Source: Candidatus Rifleibacteriota bacterium
GTDB lineage: Bacteria > Muiribacteriota > Ozemobacteria > Ozemobacterales > Ozemobacteraceae
Assembly (NCBI GenBank): GCA_024710355.1
Contig: JANJUX010000030.1
Coordinates: 1-64,000 of the forward strand
DNA: 64,000 bases
Direction of reading: 5' to 3'
The position numbers and the translations under genes were made by a program. The notes under the pieces are model-generated. The model was not told the DNA's origin, made no database searches, and was given only the letters and a program-made list of their open reading frames with translations. Shown in pieces: positions 60,454-64,000 of the stretch; the stretch's first letter is position 1, and each line of letters starts with the position of its first letter.

Positions 60454-61965
60454 ATGAAAGTTTCAAGAATAATGCCCGGCTGCGCACTTGCTGCCGGTCT
60501 GCTTTTTGCTTTTCCAGCCGCCAGTTCTGCCGTAGATCTCTCGGCTACCGAAATCACCAGTATCGAAGGCCGCGTCGAGGTCAGAAAAGGTGCCGAAGCC
60601 GCCTTTAAAAAACTGCACAGCAATCTCAAACTGGCCGGTGCCATGAAACGCCTCGATGGCGGCGACAAAGTACGCACCCACACCGAGAGTTCAGCCGAAA
60701 TGGCCCTGAAAGACACCTGTGTGCTTGCGGTTAAAGAGCAAAGCATTTTTGAAGTCCCCAAAACTCTTGGGAAAGAGGCAATCGCCGAACTCAAAGCCCA
60801 GCAGGGTGCATTGCTGTTCAAGGTAATCAGCGGCAGTAATTTTCAGGTGCAGACTGCTGACGTAATCGCTGGCGTCAAAGGCACTCTGTTTGAACTCGAC
60901 ATCATCGACAATTTCGACTGCCTGCTCGAAACTCCGGGCCTGCAGATTGGCACCCTCGCTCCGGGCGGCACAGTTGTCAACGTCTACAAAGGCGCAGTTG
61001 AGCTCACGCACGCTGAGACCGGCAAAAAGCGCACCCTCAAAGAGGGCGAAGGTCTGGCGGCTCTCGGCAGCAAACTTCTGAATTTTGACAAAATTCTCGA
61101 AGACGGCTTCACGCCTCTGCGCCAGTTCGACCCGGCCACTCTGCTTGGCGAAAAGTTCGGTTCTGGCGCCCTCGGACTTCTGTCAACCGACCCAACCATC
61201 AGCGGGCTGACCGAATTCGGTGGTTTTGGCGGTGTAACTACGAATCTCGGCGACAACCGCTTTACCGAAATGCTTTCCGGCCTCAGTGCTCCTCTGGTCG
61301 AAAAACTTCAGGCGGCCAGAGAATATTCACGTGGCGCCGGTGAACTGGTCGATTCAATCAAAGAAATTGACCAGCTGGGCCGTGACCTCATCGGCGAAAA
61401 ATTCAATTTCGATTTCTCTGAATACAACCCTGAAACCCAGCCCTTTACCGTTTCTGACCGCAGTTTCCGCGAAGTTTATCTTGGCGGAAATACCTTTGCA
61501 GCCTGCCGGGCCGCAGCCGGCAGTCGCTCCGCCCGCCTCGAACCCAATCGCGAAGGTCTGATGCTCAATGATGGTAGTGGCATTTTCAAGGTGCGCAGAT
61601 ACAAAAATGTTTCGCCGGTTGTCGAATTTCTCGCCAGCTACCAGCAGAACGGCAACGATCTGATAACCACAGTCAAACCGGTCAAGGGCGAACTCTACGG
61701 CCGCATCCCCGGTGATGTCAAATATTTCAGAATTCCTGAAGGTGAAATGTCTTATTCCTTTAACACCGCTACCGGCCAGGGCCAGTGGCTGCAGGCTGCT
61801 GCAGGCGCCATCCCTGATGAACTCCAGGGTCACATTTTCAAAGTCGAAGAAAAAATCGCAAGCGAAAAAGGTGAGCACAACAAAAAGACCACCGAGAAAC
61901 AGGTTGACGCAGTTAAAAAGGTCATAAAAAACCCGGGTAATCTGTTCAAGAAATTCCGTTTCTGA
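60454..61965 (+). CDS. exported FecR-domain protein
   Basis: 503 residues from ATG 60454, which has AGGAG 5 bases upstream. The signal peptide (to about 26) is followed by a FecR domain (about 33-190): IEGRVEVRKGAEAAFKKL, GGDKVRTHTESSAEMAL, QTADVIAGVKGTLFELDI, and RTLKEGEGLAALG. The C-terminal 300 residues are unassigned and end in a basic helix. FecR domains sense or relay envelope signals or form surface scaffolds. A CHASE2-domain gene starts three bases after the stop, and such FecR-CHASE2 pairs are a recurring arrangement, so a joint sensor is inferred. Confidence 0.9.
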   Translation: MKVSRIMPGCALAAGLLFAFPAASSAVDLSATEITSIEGRVEVRKGAEAAFKKLHSNLKLAGAMKRLDGGDKVRTHTESSAEMALKDTCVLAVKEQSIFEVPKTLGKEAIAELKAQQGALLFKVISGSNFQVQTADVIAGVKGTLFELDIIDNFDCLLETPGLQIGTLAPGGTVVNVYKGAVELTHAETGKKRTLKEGEGLAALGSKLLNFDKILEDGFTPLRQFDPATLLGEKFGSGALGLLSTDPTISGLTEFGGFGGVTTNLGDNRFTEMLSGLSAPLVEKLQAAREYSRGAGELVDSIKEIDQLGRDLIGEKFNFDFSEYNPETQPFTVSDRSFREVYLGGNTFAACRAAAGSRSARLEPNREGLMLNDGSGIFKVRRYKNVSPVVEFLASYQQNGNDLITTVKPVKGELYGRIPGDVKYFRIPEGEMSYSFNTATGQGQWLQAAAGAIPDELQGHIFKVEEKIASEKGEHNKKTTEKQVDAVKKVIKNPGNLFKKFRF

Positions 61966-61968
61966 TCT

Positions 61969-64000
61969 ATGGCCGGGGTGTTTAAAAACCAGGCAGGCAA
62001 GGGCACCAGCACCGGAAAAAGGGCCGTTTTCATTCCGGTCATTATCGGGTTGCTTGCCCTGCTGCCGGTTTTTAACCAGACCCTGATCTGGTTCGACCTG
62101 AAAATCAGCGATTTTCTCTTTTCTGCTCAGCCTCTGCTGCGGCAGCTGACCGGCAAAAGTTCCGATTCACAGCCGCCGGTCCTCGTCATCAACAAGGATC
62201 AGACCTTCTTTCAGCGCCTTGGGCGCGACCCCGACCGCGCTGACTTTGCCAGCCTGCTGCGTCTGCTTGCCGATGAACAGACCCGGGTCGCCGGCCTCGA
62301 CTTTATCTACGACCAGCCCACGACCGCCGAAAAAGATGGTGAGCTGACTGCCGCCCTGGCTTCATACCCCTGGCCATTTCTGGCCTCACACTTTACCGGC
62401 CGGGGCGCCCACACTTTTGAAAAACTGCAGTTCGCCGACACCGGCGCCAGTCGGCCGCCAATGCCTCTGCCGCTGCATCAGCCGCTGGCACGTCAGGCAG
62501 CGGCAACCGGCCTGATCAACGTCGCCGCCGACCTTGACGCCACCGTGCGTTTTGCACCGCTCGCCTTTCACCCCGCCGACAGTGAAGAATTTCTGCTCAG
62601 TCTCGGCACTTCAGCCTGGGCCGCCTCTCTTTTTGACGCCAGCAGCAGATCAGTCGAAAATGCGATTAACAATCTGTTGTCGCAGACCACACCCGACCAG
62701 CTGCAGCCCGAACCCCTCCTGCTAAAACTGATTGCATCAGCCCCTTACAGCTTCTTTTCAACCGGACATGCCGGCCTTGACCTCGCCATTCGCCGCCTTG
62801 AGCTGAAACTGCTGGCACGCCAGGCCAGCAGGCTGCGCCCTGAAATGGCAGACGGCCTGCTGCAGACTGCAGAAACCATACATTTGCCGACCAGCCACAA
62901 CAATACCTGGTTAAAAATGCCCGACAGACCTTTGCCGCTGATCGGCAGCTACCAGTTGCCCTGTCTGCGCCTGCCTTTTCGCAAGGCGGTGCCCCCTTTT
63001 ACCGGCGACTGTATCGAAACTCTGTCGATGGGCATGCTCCTCGAAACTGATTCCGACCGCGAATCAACCCTGTTGAACCATCGCAATCTTCTGCAACTTG
63101 AAGACTCTAACCAACAACGCAGAGTCAGACTTGATCAGCCAGAAGCAGCCCATGGCAGCTCGACTTTTGCCGGCAAAGTGCAGTCTACTTCCGGCAAACC
63201 GTTGCCTGACGCTGATGTACTGCTGCTCGATTTCGCTTCGGGCTTCTGGGAAATTACAAAAACCGATGCTGCTGGTAATTATCATCTTTCTGGCATACCG
63301 GCAGGCAGCTGCACTCTTCAAATAACTGCTCACAGCAGCTCTGGCTGGCAGCGCGGCACGATAAGGGCTGCCGCAGACGGCGGCCATACGAACCTGCCGG
63401 TTCTCGTTCTCGCAGACGCCACAGCCCTTGTCAACCTCAACAAAGTGCAGGTTCCGGCAGCAACGACAAAAATTGCCGTGTTTGGCGAACCTTTACCAAT
63501 GCTTACCTCTGACGCCACAGGCAGATTGTCGCTTGACACCCTGCCTGAAGGGTTCAGCGTCTCTGCCCTCGATGAAGAAGTCAGCCTGAGCTTTGCGTCT
63601 GGCACCCTCTGTGACACCACCGGCAACCCCGCGCCCGCACAGACGGTCGCCATTCTCGGCCCCGAAAACAGCTGGAACCTGCGATTTCTGAGCGAAATTT
63701 TCTGGCCGGCGCCTTCCACAGCAAGTGCATCAACTCTGCTGCCAACCGCCCTCGATGCCAGAATGGCCGTTTTTGGCGCCACCGCCTCAGCGACTGCCCA
63801 AAAAACAATCGATCTGACCCTGTTGCCAGGCGTCGAAGCTGATATGGCAAAGTTGCCCGCCGCCTCACAGCTGCAAAATGCCAGCGTCACACTCAGCTTC
63901 GATTACCCGGGCCTGCAACCCTTCAATCTGACGCTGCTCGGCGAAACCGGAGCCAGAATCACCTGCAAAAGCGATCAGACCTTGATCATGACTCCAGGGA
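61969..64000 (+). CDS. CHASE2-domain protein with carboxypeptidase-regulatory-like domain (partial)
   Basis: The reading frame is open from ATG 61969 to the window edge (677 codons). A membrane segment (FIPVIIGLLALLPVF) lies at about 20-36. A CHASE2-type sensor region follows (about 40-350): WFDLKISDFLFSAQ, PPVLVINKDQTFFQRLGRDP, VAGLDFIYDQPT and VRFAPLAF. A carboxypeptidase-regulatory-like beta domain (about 395-455) has GKVQSTSGKPLPDADVLLLD and TDAAGNYHLSGIPAG. Further beta-rich domains of similar character continue to the edge. The usual membrane helices and kinase or cyclase output may lie beyond the window. There is no ribosome binding site of its own; it is probably coupled to the FecR gene three bases upstream. 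Confidence 0.85.
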   Translation, partial: MAGVFKNQAGKGTSTGKRAVFIPVIIGLLALLPVFNQTLIWFDLKISDFLFSAQPLLRQLTGKSSDSQPPVLVINKDQTFFQRLGRDPDRADFASLLRLLADEQTRVAGLDFIYDQPTTAEKDGELTAALASYPWPFLASHFTGRGAHTFEKLQFADTGASRPPMPLPLHQPLARQAAATGLINVAADLDATVRFAPLAFHPADSEEFLLSLGTSAWAASLFDASSRSVENAINNLLSQTTPDQLQPEPLLLKLIASAPYSFFSTGHAGLDLAIRRLELKLLARQASRLRPEMADGLLQTAETIHLPTSHNNTWLKMPDRPLPLIGSYQLPCLRLPFRKAVPPFTGDCIETLSMGMLLETDSDRESTLLNHRNLLQLEDSNQQRRVRLDQPEAAHGSSTFAGKVQSTSGKPLPDADVLLLDFASGFWEITKTDAAGNYHLSGIPAGSCTLQITAHSSSGWQRGTIRAAADGGHTNLPVLVLADATALVNLNKVQVPAATTKIAVFGEPLPMLTSDATGRLSLDTLPEGFSVSALDEEVSLSFASGTLCDTTGNPAPAQTVAILGPENSWNLRFLSEIFWPAPSTASASTLLPTALDARMAVFGATASATAQKTIDLTLLPGVEADMAKLPAASQLQNASVTLSFDYPGLQPFNLTLLGETGARITCKSDQTLIMTPG

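Noticed and set aside
1..64000. CRISPR arrays, tRNA/rRNA genes, insertion sequences, prophage
   Set aside because: No direct-repeat arrays, cloverleaf segments, transposase motifs or phage structural genes were seen on either strand.

Overview
This window looks like chromosomal DNA from a Gram-negative-type, deep-branching bacterium. Many products carry signal peptides. There are secretin/TonB-N-like periplasmic proteins, FecR and CHASE2 signalling proteins, transmembrane SpoIIE-type phosphatases, and a secreted protein with two prepilin-like cysteine modules. This mix, together with GlgM/GlgE glucan synthesis and an ornithine-fermentation dehydrogenase, suggests a Candidatus Riflebacteria-like lineage. 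That placement is inference from protein style; no rRNA or marker tree is available here. Promoters of sigma-70 type (TTGNNN-17-TANNAT) recur. I see no rRNA, tRNA, CRISPR array or insertion sequence.

Layout. 1-3 kb: a methyltransferase, a decayed kinase/response-regulator pair, and an unknown gene. 3-8 kb (minus): three unknown envelope proteins in one operon. 8-10 kb: EttA with its own promoter, and behind it a 170-base stretch that looks like an independent structured small RNA. 10-17.7 kb (minus): VIT/VWA protein, a small secreted protein, a DUF4258 protein and a very large TPR membrane protein. 17.8-25 kb: an adenylate cyclase, a polytopic membrane protein with a long leader, a second ABC-F ATPase, a cysteine-rich miniprotein and an Ogt-AlkA DNA-repair fusion. 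25-32 kb: a J-like protein lacking HPD, a prepilin-module protein, GlgM-GlgE, and an M48 protease. 32-38 kb: a response-regulator cyclase next to a hybrid histidine kinase, a nucleotidyltransferase and a TSUP permease.

38.9-47.2 kb is a tight run of eight co-directional genes: small membrane protein, MoxR-type AAA+ ATPase, unknown, HEXXH metallopeptidase with VWA domain, unknown, AMP-forming ligase, PnuC and a NadR-like NMN adenylyltransferase/NR kinase. Six of the seven junctions overlap. It is the best candidate for an undescribed system. 47.3-56.7 kb is a second striking operon: two paralogous STN-like periplasmic proteins followed by two large membrane SpoIIE-type proteins, the second of which has lost metal-binding residues and is probably a pseudophosphatase. 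57-64 kb: 2,4-diaminopentanoate dehydrogenase, an SPFH pair, and a FecR-CHASE2 pair, the last gene running off the window.

The dominant theme is signal transduction: two class III cyclases, a phosphorelay kinase, serine phosphatases and FecR/CHASE2 sensors, with several MIDAS-type VWA proteins and AAA+/ABC-F ATPases alongside central metabolism.
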